Of a DNA stretch of 64,000 nucleotides, positions 52,927 to 62,226 are shown one piece after another (within the stretch, counting starts at the first letter, position 1; each line of letters opens with the position of its first letter). Source of the DNA: Desulfobacteraceae bacterium. GTDB taxonomy: Bacteria; Desulfobacterota; Desulfobacteria; Desulfobacterales; Desulfobacteraceae. The DNA is taken from contig JADGEQ010000027.1 in the NCBI GenBank assembly GCA_016744295.1, positions 1-64,000 of the forward strand, read 5' to 3'. The notes beneath the pieces are model-generated. The model made no database searches and was not told the DNA's origin. It saw only the letters and a program-made list of their open reading frames with translations. A program made the position numbers and the translations under genes.

Positions 52927-53901
52927 ATGGAAGAAATTCAAGAAACAATTGAGCAGAGCCATCTGTTTATCAGCCGGATCAGAAATGAAATTTCAAAACA
53001 ACTTGTGGGCCAGGAAAAACTGGTGGACAGTCTTTTAATCGGTCTTTTAACCGGTGGGCATGTTTTGATTGAAGGGGTGCCGGGCCTTGCCAAGACCAGT
53101 GCGGTAAAAGCATTGGCTGCTGCTGTTCAGGCAAATTTTAAACGGATTCAGTTTACCCCGGATCTGCTGCCCGCAGATCTTACCGGCACTGAGATCTACC
53201 GGCCTAAAACCGCTGATTTTATTACCCGGAAAGGTCCCTTGTTTAATCATATTATCCTGGCCGATGAAATCAACCGTGCCCCGTCCAAGGTGCAGTCCGC
53301 CCTATTGGAAGCCATGGAGGAAAAACAGGTGACCATCGGAGATCAGACCTATCTCTTACCCTCTCCTTTCCTTGTGCTTGCCACACAAAATCCCATAGAG
53401 CAGGAGGGGACCTATCCTTTGCCCGAAGCCCAGGTGGATCGGTTTATGCTCAAAGTACTGGTTGATTATCCGGATAAGGGTCAGGAACTTGAAATTTTGA
53501 AAAAGAATAGTTTCCAGCAACCGGACAAGATTCAGCCGGTGATCAATTGTGGGGAACTTGCTGTCATGGCAGGGCTCATGGAACAGATCTATGTGGATGA
53601 AAAGCTTAAAGAATACATTGTGGATCTGACCTTTGCCACCCGAAATCCCCAGGAGTATGGCATGGATCTGGGCCAGTACATAGAATTCGGCGCCTCGCCC
53701 CGGGCCAGTATTTTCCTTGCCAAAGCGGCAAGGGTTGTGGCCTTTCTTGCGGGCCGGGCCTATGTAACCCCCCAGGATATAAAGCTGGTGGGGCCGGATG
53801 TGCTCCGGCACAGAATTTTGCTTTCCTTTGAAGCCGAGGCCGAAGATATCTCTCCGGACCAGATTATCACCACCCTGTTTGACTCGGTTGAGGTGCCTTG
53901 A
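52927..53901 (+). CDS. MoxR family AAA+ ATPase
   Basis: The 324-residue AAA+ protein has Walker A GVPGLAKT (50-57), Walker B IILADEINRAP with sensor segments, ATQNPIEQEGTYPLPEAQVDRFMLK and GASPRASIFLAKAARVVAFLAGR. MoxR proteins act as chaperone-like ATPases for the VWA proteins encoded beside them. It is the first gene of the Bat (aerotolerance) operon; six bases separate it from the DUF58 gene. The promoter was not pinned down. Confidence 0.94.
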   Translation: MEEIQETIEQSHLFISRIRNEISKQLVGQEKLVDSLLIGLLTGGHVLIEGVPGLAKTSAVKALAAAVQANFKRIQFTPDLLPADLTGTEIYRPKTADFITRKGPLFNHIILADEINRAPSKVQSALLEAMEEKQVTIGDQTYLLPSPFLVLATQNPIEQEGTYPLPEAQVDRFMLKVLVDYPDKGQELEILKKNSFQQPDKIQPVINCGELAVMAGLMEQIYVDEKLKEYIVDLTFATRNPQEYGMDLGQYIEFGASPRASIFLAKAARVVAFLAGRAYVTPQDIKLVGPDVLRHRILLSFEAEAEDISPDQIITTLFDSVEVP

Positions 53902-53907
53902 TTTTAA

Positions 53908-54786
53908 ATGATTCCTGCTGAAATCATAAAAAAAATTAAACGGATTCATATTAAATCCCGGAGAACCGTGAATAATCTCATGGCAGGACAGTATCGGTCC
54001 GTGTTCCGGGGATCGGGAATCGAATTTGAGGAAGTTAGGGAGTATTGTCCCGGGGATGAGGTCAAATCCATTGACTGGAAGGTTTCTGCCCGGCTTGGAA
54101 AGCCCTTTATCAAACGCTATCGTGAAGAGCGAGAATCCATTCTCATGCTTCTTATTGACATGAGCGCCTCCTTAAAATTTGGCACTTTTTCAGGGCAAAA
54201 GCTGGAAACAGCGGCTGAAGTAGCATCGGTGCTGGCCTTTAACGCCATTAAAAATAATGACAAGGTGGGGGTTATTTTTTTTACGGACCAGGTGGAAAAA
54301 TATATTCCGCCCAAAAAGGGTTCCGCACATATCTGGCGGGTGATCAAGGAAATATTCACCTTTGTGCCCCAGGGAAAGGGAACCGATATCGGATGTGCCC
54401 TGGAATTTATGGTCAGGATATCTAAAAAACGCGCCTTTGTTTTTATCCTGTCTGATTTTTTAGGAAAAGGCTATGAAAAAGCATTGAGAATTGCCCGGCA
54501 AAAGCATGAACCCATTGGCATCCGGATTTATGATGAGGGTGCCCTTCATCTTCCTGTCAGGGGGATTGTCCGGTTCTCGGATTTTGAAACGGGAAAAAGT
54601 CTTGTCTTTGATGCCTTTAACCCAAGGACAAAGGACAAATTTTTCCAGGCAAAGCAAAGCACCCACCAGGAGAGTCAGGATATTTTCTCAAAGGCAAAAA
54701 CAGATCTGATCAATTTGAAAACCAGTGATTCCATATCTGACACCCTGACCCAATATTTTAGACTCCGGGAGAGGCGGTTTCGGTAA
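53908..54786 (+). CDS. DUF58 protein
   Basis: The 292-residue cytoplasmic protein contains the DUF58 core: GQYRSVFRGSGIEFEEVREYCPGDEVKSIDWKVSARLGKPFIKRYREERE. A degenerate VWA fold follows (LLIDMSASLKFGT, with D-x-S-x-S kept as DMSAS). DUF58 genes nearly always accompany moxR and bat genes. It likely links the MoxR ATPase to the membrane VWA proteins, though the biochemical role of the family is not settled. It is followed directly by the DUF4381-like gene. Confidence 0.92.
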   Translation: MIPAEIIKKIKRIHIKSRRTVNNLMAGQYRSVFRGSGIEFEEVREYCPGDEVKSIDWKVSARLGKPFIKRYREERESILMLLIDMSASLKFGTFSGQKLETAAEVASVLAFNAIKNNDKVGVIFFTDQVEKYIPPKKGSAHIWRVIKEIFTFVPQGKGTDIGCALEFMVRISKKRAFVFILSDFLGKGYEKALRIARQKHEPIGIRIYDEGALHLPVRGIVRFSDFETGKSLVFDAFNPRTKDKFFQAKQSTHQESQDIFSKAKTDLINLKTSDSISDTLTQYFRLRERRFR

Positions 54787-55338
54787 ATGCAGGACATAAA
54801 CCCTATAAAACCTCCTGTCATGATCGGGTTGGATCCCTCCCTTGTCCAAATGATACTGCTTATTGCAGGGTGTCTTGCTCTTTTGGCCCTGGTGATTTTT
54901 CTGATCAGGTGGCTCTGGAAATCCAGAACCGGAAAGCTTGGGGATACGTTGATACCGGCGATACCACCCTATGCAGAAGCCTTGCGGGAATTGGACCGTC
55001 TGTGCCAAAAAGAAGTGATCGATCCCAGGGGATTATATTTTGATCTGTCCGGTCTGATCAAGCGATATATCGGCAGATCCTATACCATGAATGCCAGTGA
55101 AATGACCACCCAGGAGTTGGTAAAACAGATCCGGGTTACCGGTATGGACAAGCGGTTTGCCATGGGGGTGTCTCAATTTTTAATTGTTTCTGATCCCTTT
55201 CGCTATGGGCCTGTGGTGCCGGATTCTTCCCAGGTAAAAAAAGAGTTGGCATCTGTGAGGCAATTGATCACAGGGATGGAAGAGGATATTGAATCCAAAC
55301 GAAATTTTGACCAAGGGCCGGAAGAGGAGAGCACCTGA
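54787..55338 (+). CDS. DUF4381-like membrane protein of the Bat operon
   Basis: The 183-residue protein has one N-terminal membrane helix (QMILLIAGCLALLALVIFLIRWLW, about 21-44) and a helical cytoplasmic domain (ALRELDRLCQKEVIDPRGLYFDLSGLIKRYIGRSY). Position between DUF58 and batA and the single-helix plan match DUF4381. It starts at the base after the DUF58 stop and overlaps batA by one base at the TGATG junction. Function unknown. Confidence 0.75.
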   Translation: MQDINPIKPPVMIGLDPSLVQMILLIAGCLALLALVIFLIRWLWKSRTGKLGDTLIPAIPPYAEALRELDRLCQKEVIDPRGLYFDLSGLIKRYIGRSYTMNASEMTTQELVKQIRVTGMDKRFAMGVSQFLIVSDPFRYGPVVPDSSQVKKELASVRQLITGMEEDIESKRNFDQGPEEEST

Positions 55339-56333
55339 TGTTCCGGTTTGCCACACCCTGGTATCTTGGGCTGCTGATTCCCGCCTGGTTTTTTTTGATC
55401 TATACCCTGAAACAGGAGAAGACCGATACCCTTCAGGTTTCAAGCCTGGATGGCCTTGGGGGGGTGCCTGTCACACTGGGGGCAAGGATTTTTCGTTTTC
55501 TGCCCCTGTTAAAGGTTCTGGGAATCAGCTTTATGATCCTTGCCCTGGCAAGACCCCAGTCCGGGGAGGAAAAAATCAATGTTATGACCGAGGGGGTGAA
55601 TATTATCCTGGCCCTGGATTTGTCAGAATCCATGAAAGCCCTTGACTTTAAGCGGGACAACGAGATTATCACCCGGCTTGATGCCGTGCGGGGGGTGGTG
55701 TCCGAGTTTATCATGAAGCGCCAGGGGGACCGCATCGGTATGGTGGTGTTTGGCTCCCATGCCTTTACCCAATTGCCCCTGACCCGGGATTATAATACCA
55801 TTACCTTTATGCTGGACCGGTTAAAAATTGGTGCGGCAGGACCCAGAACCGCCATTGGGGATGCCATTGGCATCTCCTTAAAACGGCTGGAAGATCTTAA
55901 GAGTGCGTCTAATATCATTATTCTGCTCACCGATGGAAAGAGCAATTCAGGCCAGCTTTCCTGGCAGGATGCCATTGAGATTGCCGCCCAAAGGAAGGTG
56001 AAAATCCATACCATTGGGGTGGGGACAACCGGGGAAGCCCCCTTTCTTGTGGACGGGCTTTTTGGCCAGCGGTATGTATACCAGCGGGTTGATATGGACT
56101 GGGAAGCACTCAAAACCATTGCAGATAAAACCTCGGGCAGTTTTTTCCAGGCCACGGATCTTGCTTCCCTTGAAAAAATCTACGGGATGATCAATGCCCT
56201 TGAAAAAACAAAGGTTGAGGTTGAAAAATGGGTGGAGTACAAAGAATTATATTTGAAATTTTTAGGGGCAGGGCTTGGGCTGTTTTTGGCACATCTGTTG
56301 CTGACCAATACCCGGTTTATCCGGATTCCATAA
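55338..56333 (+). CDS. batA: BatA-type VWA membrane protein
   Basis: The 331-residue protein has two N-terminal membrane helices (about 8-24 and 55-70), a VWA domain with a complete MIDAS start (DLSES, D94-S98) and TDGKS later, and a C-terminal membrane helix (about 305-325). BatA proteins form a membrane complex linked with aerotolerance in Bacteroides. It follows the DUF4381-like gene directly and is followed by batB after 61 bases. Confidence 0.92.
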   Translation: MFRFATPWYLGLLIPAWFFLIYTLKQEKTDTLQVSSLDGLGGVPVTLGARIFRFLPLLKVLGISFMILALARPQSGEEKINVMTEGVNIILALDLSESMKALDFKRDNEIITRLDAVRGVVSEFIMKRQGDRIGMVVFGSHAFTQLPLTRDYNTITFMLDRLKIGAAGPRTAIGDAIGISLKRLEDLKSASNIIILLTDGKSNSGQLSWQDAIEIAAQRKVKIHTIGVGTTGEAPFLVDGLFGQRYVYQRVDMDWEALKTIADKTSGSFFQATDLASLEKIYGMINALEKTKVEVEKWVEYKELYLKFLGAGLGLFLAHLLLTNTRFIRIP

Positions 56334-56394
56334 GGCGGTAATTGGATGGGGATGAAAATCAAGATGCAATACCATTGGTTAGGATTAAATTAGA

Positions 56395-58278
56395 ATGAAA
56401 TTTTTAGATTCCAATTATCTATACCTGCTCTGGGCGATACTCCCTGTTGCCGGGCTTATGGGGTATGGGATCAGGCAGCATAAAATTATCCTTGGCCTGT
56501 TTGCAGATTCCGGAGTTTACCCTTTCATCCTGCCCGGACGCCATCATAAAATTAAATGGATTAAATTATTGCTGGTTCTTACAGCACTGACTCTGGCTGT
56601 TTTTGCCCTGGCCGGTCCCCAGGCTGGATTTCATTGGGAAGAGACCCGCCAGAAAGGGGTGGATATTATGATAGCCCTTGATTGTTCAAACAGCATGCTG
56701 GCCCAGGATATCAAACCCAATCGTCTGGAGCAGGCCAAAAGAGAGATCATTGATTTGATCAGATTGATGAGATCTGACAGGGCAGGGCTTGTGGCATTTG
56801 CCGGTCAGGCCATCCTTCAATGCCCCCTGACCCTGGATCATGATACCTTCAATCTTTTCCTCAGGGTACTGACCCCGGATTATCTGCCCGTTGGCGGTAC
56901 CAATTTGATTGCTGCCATTGAAACCTGTTACCAGGGGTTTGAAAAAGGGTCTGACACAGACAAGGCTATTGTTTTGATTACCGACGGCGAAAATACCGCG
57001 GGAAAAAATACCCGGGAAGAGATCGAAGAAATTGCCAAGAAAATGGGATTAGAGGGAATAAAGATTTTCTGCATTGGGGTGGGTGACCCTGCAGGCGCCC
57101 CCATACCAGATTCTGCCGGGGGATTTAAAAAGGATGCCAAGGGCAATATTATTTTGTCCAGGGTGGACGATAAAGGACTTGAAAAAATCGCTGCCCTCAC
57201 CAATGGACGGTATGTCAGGTCCGTGGCAGGAAATATGGATTTGGATCAGATCTATTCCCAGGATATTTTGAACACAATGGAACGTAAAACCATTACCCAG
57301 GGTAAGAAAAAGGTGTGGGAACAGCGCTTTCAATGGTTTTTATTTCCCTGTGTGCTGCTTTTGCTCATTGAAATGATATTGCCCGCAAGAAAAAAAGCCG
57401 GCAGGAGCGGGCTTTTTTTGCTGATTCTGGCCCTGACTCTGGTGGTAAACCCACCTTCTGCAACTGCCAAGATTTTTTCTTCCCATGTAAAGAAGGGGAT
57501 TTCCGCCTATGAAGCCCAGTCCTTTGAACAGGCCAAGACCCATTTTATTGATGCCCAGCTCCAGGATCCCGACGATCTGAGGCTCTATTATAATATCGGG
57601 GCGGCAGCCTATATGAACAAAGCGTATGACCAGGCAGAAAAAAATTTTTCCCAAGCCATTGAATCCCGGGACCCGGATTTGCGCCGCAAAGCCATGTACA
57701 ACCTTGCCAATACACAATACCGGTTGGGGAAACTGGACCAGGCCATTGAAGGTTATGAGGCTATTTTGGCATCTTTTCCAGATTACCGGGAAGCCCGTGA
57801 GAACCTTGAATTTGTGAAGCAAAAGCAAAAGGAAAAGAAAGAGCAGGAAAAAAAGGAAAATGATTCCAAAGAGGATCAAGATTCCAAAAAGGATCAAAAA
57901 GAAAATCAGGACCAGAAAAACCGAAAAAACTCCGATCAGAAGCAAGAGACGGAAAAAAAGAATTCTGAAAATCAGAACCAGAAAACTCAAGGTCAGGGGA
58001 ATCAGAACCAGGGGAATCAGAACCAGGGGAATCAGAACCAGGGGAATCAGAACCAGGAAAATCAGGATCAGAAAAATCAAAATGAACAGCCCCCCCCTGA
58101 TTCAAATACAGATCAATCCCAAAAGGCATCGGGTGCCGACGCAAAGGGCAAAGAGACGGGGGAAAAGAATAGGGCTGAGGCGGCACTTTTGGAAAATAGG
58201 CTGAACCGGTTGGTGGACAAACCCGGAATGGGGATGATGCCCATGATCCAAAAACAGATGATTGAAAAAGACTGGTAA
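56395..58278 (+). CDS. BatB-BatC fusion (VWA plus TPR)
   Basis: The 627-residue protein joins a BatB part to a BatC part. Residues 1-330 have two membrane helices, a VWA domain with DCSNS (D96-S100) and TDGENTAG, and a third helix at about 310-328. A fourth hydrophobic segment (about 340-355) leads to TPR repeats (about 362-470; DLRLYYNIGAAAYMNKAYDQAEKNFSQAIES and following). A long Lys/Glu/Gln/Asn-rich tract with NQNQG repeats (about 475-580) precedes a short C-terminal motif GMGMMPMIQKQMIEKDW. In many bacteria batB and batC are separate genes. A terminator-like hairpin lies at the junction in the DNA. Confidence 0.9.
   Translation: MKFLDSNYLYLLWAILPVAGLMGYGIRQHKIILGLFADSGVYPFILPGRHHKIKWIKLLLVLTALTLAVFALAGPQAGFHWEETRQKGVDIMIALDCSNSMLAQDIKPNRLEQAKREIIDLIRLMRSDRAGLVAFAGQAILQCPLTLDHDTFNLFLRVLTPDYLPVGGTNLIAAIETCYQGFEKGSDTDKAIVLITDGENTAGKNTREEIEEIAKKMGLEGIKIFCIGVGDPAGAPIPDSAGGFKKDAKGNIILSRVDDKGLEKIAALTNGRYVRSVAGNMDLDQIYSQDILNTMERKTITQGKKKVWEQRFQWFLFPCVLLLLIEMILPARKKAGRSGLFLLILALTLVVNPPSATAKIFSSHVKKGISAYEAQSFEQAKTHFIDAQLQDPDDLRLYYNIGAAAYMNKAYDQAEKNFSQAIESRDPDLRRKAMYNLANTQYRLGKLDQAIEGYEAILASFPDYREARENLEFVKQKQKEKKEQEKKENDSKEDQDSKKDQKENQDQKNRKNSDQKQETEKKNSENQNQKTQGQGNQNQGNQNQGNQNQGNQNQENQDQKNQNEQPPPDSNTDQSQKASGADAKGKETGEKNRAEAALLENRLNRLVDKPGMGMMPMIQKQMIEKDW
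57390..57419 (+). terminator. Terminator-like hairpin inside batB-batC
   Basis: AAAAAAAGCC (57390-57399) and GGCTTTTTTT (57410-57419) form a perfect ten-base stem with T7 at its end, inside the coding region where the VWA part meets the TPR part. It could attenuate transcription or be a relic of two separate genes. Confidence 0.55.
58003..58062. repeat. 15-base tandem repeat, four copies, encoding NQNQG
   Basis: CAGAACCAGGGGAAT units run in phase in the low-complexity region of the BatB-BatC gene; the fourth is CAGAACCAGGAAAAT. Confidence 0.9.
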
Positions 58279-58282
58279 TCAC

Positions 58283-60922
58283 ATGGAAAGAAAAATGATC
58301 CCATTGAATAGACGTTTGTTTGTGATGATATTATTGGGCCTGGTATTGGTGGGCCTGGTATTCCTACAGCCGGCAACCGGAATTTGTTTTACGGCCATGG
58401 CCCAGGTGGATAAAACAAGGCTTGCCCCGGGAGAACGGGTATCCCTCCAGGTGGTGGTGGATGGGGGAAAAGCTGAGGTTGATTTGTCCCCCATCCGGGA
58501 TTTTAATATTGTTTCATCGGGTACCTCCACAAGCCAAAGTTATACCAATGGCCAATGGCAGCACCAGGTAATCTATCGCTACCTGCTGGTGCCGGGAAAA
58601 ACCGGGATACTCAGGATTCCTCCCCTTCGGGTTACCCAGGAAAAACAAAGCATCACCACCCAGGAAATTCAGATTCTGGTGTCCCAAACTCCCCAGTCCC
58701 AGTCTCCGTCAAAACAATTAATTGTCGAAGCTCATGTGCAAGCGCACGATCTGGTGGTGGGTCAGCAGACTGTTTATACTGTCAAATTATTTGCTGCTGC
58801 AAGGTTTGCCAGGGCCTCTCTCAAAATTCCTGTCTTCGAGTCATTTGCCGTCCGGGAACTGAAAGAACGGAAAAATTATACCCAGACCGTCAATGGCATC
58901 CCTTATCTGGTAAATGAAATTTATTATATTCTCCAGGCGGAAAAACCGGGCAAGTTTGAGATTGGCCCGGCCTTTATCATGGCCGATTTGATAAAGCGCT
59001 CGGGCAGTGGTCCGGTTGATTCTTTTTTTAATGATTCCTTTTTCTCCTCTGCCAGGACAAAATCAATTCAGGTTGCATCCAACCGGGTGAGTCTCGGGGT
59101 GAGTCCGCTTCCCCCCTATGAAGGAGACAGCCCATTTTCCGGTCTTGTGGGGCAATTTACCATGGGGGCGGTTATTGACAAGGGGCAGTTGGCTGCCGGA
59201 GATTCCGCAACCCTGACCATTACCATACAGGGGAAGGGTAATATCATGGATGCCGGCCCTCCCCCTTTGAACCTGGACCCGGGACTGGTGAAGATTTATG
59301 ATGATACCCCCACAGAAGAGATGACGGCTACGGCTATTGGGTTTTCAGGGAAAAAAACATTCAAGAGTGCCCTGGTTCCCAGGCAGCCGGGAGTCCTGGT
59401 CATTCCTCCTGTTTTTCTGACCTATTTTAATGTGGATGATCGTGATTACAAGACAATTTCCACCAATGAAATTGGTATTGACGTCATTGGATCAGCCCCC
59501 GTTTTGACAACAGATGCCTCCAAAGATAATTCAAGCTCTGGAGCTGTTGATCCAACCAGTTCAGCAATTCAAAAACAAGAAGTGGTGACAGTGAACAAGG
59601 ATATCCTGGATATTAAAGACAGTGTTTCCATCCTGTCCACCTCCTTTAAATTTGATTTTCCTTTTTTTGTTTTGCTGGTGATTGCCCCGGGGTTTATCTA
59701 TGGCTGTATCGCCCTTGTATTTAGGTTTCAAACCCGGGAAAAGTCCAATGAAACACTGATGGGTCAAAGAGCTCTTCGATCCTTGAAAACAGCGGAAAAA
59801 TTAGCTGGTGAGAACAAACCATTCTTAAATCATGTGCAGGACGGTCTTGTTGCCGCCATCCTGGCAAAGGGAAATAAACAGGGGGAAAGCCTGACCTGTG
59901 GTGAGGCAAGGCAGATTCTTCAGCATACCGGCACCGATTCTTGTATTATTGATGAAGCGGTGGTGTTGCTTGAAACTTTGGATGCCACCCGATTCGGGGG
60001 GCAGCAAATTGATACTTCACAGGCTCAACTTTCCCCTGGAAGGGTCAAACAAATCATAAAAATGTTGAGTATCATTTTTTGTTGTCTTGGACTTTTTATT
60101 CACTCGTCTTCCCCGGTTTTTGCCAATACGGCCTTTGCAAAGGCTGGCAAGGCCGATGGTATTGATTTAACCAAGCTGGCAGATCTTTCCGGTTCTGCAA
60201 ATTTGCCCGATCTGCCCGATCTGCCCGATCTGCCCGATCTGCCCGATCTGACTGGGCCCTTTATTAACGGTATCAAACAATATCGGGCCGGTGAATTTAA
60301 AGATGCGGCAGCAAGTTTTAAAAGGTTGGCAGCATCTGGTGTTGTAAACCCGGATTTATTTTATAATATCGGGAATGCCTATTTAAAATCCAATGACCTG
60401 GGCCATGCTATTCTATGGTATGAGCGGGCAAAGCGTCTTTCCCCCGGGAATCCGGATCTGCTTTTTAATCTGGCCCATGCAAACTCCCTTGTTAAAGACA
60501 AGACAGATACTTTGGTGACCCTCACAGATATCCTTTTTTTCTGGAAGGGGCTAGTGTCTTTAAAATGGATACAGACAGGGGCCATTGTTTTCTCCTGGCT
60601 TTTTTTCCTCTGGGCCGGGGGGCAAACCCTTCGACAAAAATCTGTTTTTTCAGGCCCGGGATGGGTGCTTTTCTCCTTGTTGGTTTTGATGCTTTTGGCT
60701 GCCGGCATGGAAGATTACAGGGGGCGGGCCGAGAATCTGGCCGTGATTGTCCAGGATTCGGTCCCGGTGCGGTCAGGCATCATGGAAACTTCCACCGAGC
60801 TGTTTGAACTCCATGCAGGAACCAGGGTTCAGGTGAAGGCCAAAAAGAACGGTTATCTGAAAATCAGGTTGACCAAGGGGCGTGTGGGGTGGGTGAAACC
60901 CGGGGATGCCGAGGTGATATGA
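58283..60922 (+). CDS. BatD-BatE fusion protein
   Basis: The protein of about 879 residues starts at ATG 58283 (TTG 58262 is also possible). A signal peptide (about 5-40) precedes a large BatD beta-rich periplasmic region and a membrane helix (FPFFVLLVIAPGFIYGCIALVF). A cytoplasmic part, a second hydrophobic segment and an LPD repeat stretch follow. A TPR domain (FINGIKQYRAGEFKDAAASFKRLA, DLFYNIGNAYLKSNDLGHAILWYERAKRLSPGN), two membrane helices and a C-terminal SH3-like domain (VIVQDSVPVRSG to GRVGWVKPGDAEV) complete it, the BatE pattern. It is the last gene of the Bat operon and overlaps batB-batC slightly if TTG is used. Confidence 0.88.
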   Translation: MERKMIPLNRRLFVMILLGLVLVGLVFLQPATGICFTAMAQVDKTRLAPGERVSLQVVVDGGKAEVDLSPIRDFNIVSSGTSTSQSYTNGQWQHQVIYRYLLVPGKTGILRIPPLRVTQEKQSITTQEIQILVSQTPQSQSPSKQLIVEAHVQAHDLVVGQQTVYTVKLFAAARFARASLKIPVFESFAVRELKERKNYTQTVNGIPYLVNEIYYILQAEKPGKFEIGPAFIMADLIKRSGSGPVDSFFNDSFFSSARTKSIQVASNRVSLGVSPLPPYEGDSPFSGLVGQFTMGAVIDKGQLAAGDSATLTITIQGKGNIMDAGPPPLNLDPGLVKIYDDTPTEEMTATAIGFSGKKTFKSALVPRQPGVLVIPPVFLTYFNVDDRDYKTISTNEIGIDVIGSAPVLTTDASKDNSSSGAVDPTSSAIQKQEVVTVNKDILDIKDSVSILSTSFKFDFPFFVLLVIAPGFIYGCIALVFRFQTREKSNETLMGQRALRSLKTAEKLAGENKPFLNHVQDGLVAAILAKGNKQGESLTCGEARQILQHTGTDSCIIDEAVVLLETLDATRFGGQQIDTSQAQLSPGRVKQIIKMLSIIFCCLGLFIHSSSPVFANTAFAKAGKADGIDLTKLADLSGSANLPDLPDLPDLPDLPDLTGPFINGIKQYRAGEFKDAAASFKRLAASGVVNPDLFYNIGNAYLKSNDLGHAILWYERAKRLSPGNPDLLFNLAHANSLVKDKTDTLVTLTDILFFWKGLVSLKWIQTGAIVFSWLFFLWAGGQTLRQKSVFSGPGWVLFSLLVLMLLAAGMEDYRGRAENLAVIVQDSVPVRSGIMETSTELFELHAGTRVQVKAKKNGYLKIRLTKGRVGWVKPGDAEVI
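60203..60247. repeat. 9-base tandem repeat, five copies, encoding LPD
   Basis: CTGCCCGAT units in phase (first copy TTGCCCGAT) give LPDLPDLPDLPDLPD in the hinge between the BatD-like and BatE-like parts. Confidence 0.9.
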
Positions 60923-61149
60923 TTTTTGTGGTGTCTGGCCTTCCGATATCCGGATTTATCAGGACAAGGATGGATATCTTAAGGGAAAATCTGGTCATGG
61001 TGTCGTTTACGAGGGTGAGCTATAATCATAAGGGGATTGAACCCAACCAGAATTTAATGTATAAACAACTTTTGTGATCTGACTGTACCGGTTAGGCGCT
61101 ATTTTTTTAAGGATATTACGACCTTGTAAGGTCTGAAAGGCTATAAAAT

Positions 61150-62175
61150 ATGGATATTGCCAAAACACGTATTGGGGTTGTGGGAGGCGGCAGCTGGGGA
61201 ACCGCCCTTGCCAAGCTGCTTGCTGATAAAGGGTTTGCCGTTGATCTATGGGTGTTTGAGCCGGAGGTGAAAGAGCAGATTGAAAATGAGCGGGAAAATA
61301 AGGTGTTCCTTCCCGGGTTTGTCCTACCGAAAAATCTTGTCCCCTCCTGTGACGTTGAAATGGTTGTTAAAAATAAAGAACTGGTCCTGGTGGTGGTCCC
61401 CTCCCATTGCATGAGGAGTATTTCTCTGGAAATGAAAGCATTTATCAGTCCAGACACCATTGTTGTAACGGCCTCCAAGGGGATTGAAAATACGACCCAC
61501 CAGATGATGACAGATATCTTGTCTGAAAATCTTGATTTTATTCCAAAGGAAAATTTTGCAGTTCTGTCCGGCCCAAGTTTTGCTAAAGAGGTGGCTGCAA
61601 AGGTTCCAACGGTTGTGGCGGCAGCTTCAAAAAGCCGTCGGGTGGGAGAATATGTTCAGACGGTTTTTTCCTGTTCTACCTTTAGGGTCTATGTCAACGA
61701 TGACCCAATAGGAACCCAGATCGGGGGGGCCATGAAGAATGTACTGGCCATTGCAGCAGGTATCTGTGACGGTATGGATATGGGTCTTAATCCCAGGGCT
61801 GCATTGATCACCCGGGGATTGACGGAGATGAACCGTTTGGGTACCAAGATGGGTGCAGATCCATTAACCCTGTCCGGACTGGCCGGTGTGGGGGATCTTT
61901 TGCTGACCTGTACCGGAGCGTTAAGCCGGAACTATACCGTGGGCAAGCAGATTGGAGAAGGCAAAAAACTGGATGACATTATTTCTGAAATGAGAATGGT
62001 GGCAGAGGGGGTAAAAACAACCCGTTCGGTTTACAACTTGTCTAAAAAACTAGGGGTGGATCTTCCCATCTGTAATGAGGTGTATGCGGTCCTGTTTGAA
62101 AATAGACCCGTGGCCGAGACTATTGTGCGTTTGATGAATCGGTCCTTGAAACATGAACTTGATGGGGTGCACTAA
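61150..62175 (+). CDS. gpsA: Glycerol-3-phosphate dehydrogenase [NAD(P)+]
   Basis: The 341-residue cytoplasmic enzyme reduces dihydroxyacetone phosphate to sn-glycerol 3-phosphate for phospholipids. It has the Rossmann motif GVVGGGSWGTALAKLLA, KGIENTTHQMM, VLSGPSFAKEVA, GGAMKNVLAIAAGICDG with the catalytic Lys, and LSGLAGVGDLLLTCTGALSRN. Length is normal. The frame opens at ATG 61150 with GAAAGG upstream. It is separated from the Bat operon by 227 bases and is probably transcribed alone. A CAGGCCT hairpin lies after it (62197-62222). Confidence 0.95.
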   Translation: MDIAKTRIGVVGGGSWGTALAKLLADKGFAVDLWVFEPEVKEQIENERENKVFLPGFVLPKNLVPSCDVEMVVKNKELVLVVVPSHCMRSISLEMKAFISPDTIVVTASKGIENTTHQMMTDILSENLDFIPKENFAVLSGPSFAKEVAAKVPTVVAAASKSRRVGEYVQTVFSCSTFRVYVNDDPIGTQIGGAMKNVLAIAAGICDGMDMGLNPRAALITRGLTEMNRLGTKMGADPLTLSGLAGVGDLLLTCTGALSRNYTVGKQIGEGKKLDDIISEMRMVAEGVKTTRSVYNLSKKLGVDLPICNEVYAVLFENRPVAETIVRLMNRSLKHELDGVH

Positions 62176-62196
62176 TCTGTATTGATGATTTTAATC

Positions 62197-62222
62197 CCAC
62201 AGGCCTTCTGCCAGGCCTGTGG
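62197..62222. terminator. Hairpin between gpsA and ferritin-like gene
   Basis: CCACAGGCCT and AGGCCTGTGG form a perfect ten-base stem with a six-base loop between convergent genes. The T tract is poor on both strands. Confidence 0.55.
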
Positions 62223-62226
62223 ACAT

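Noticed and set aside
60919-61077. 52-codon frame overlapping the BatD-BatE stop as ATGA
   Set aside because: The overlap looks like coupling, but the product has no domain and its composition is not convincing.
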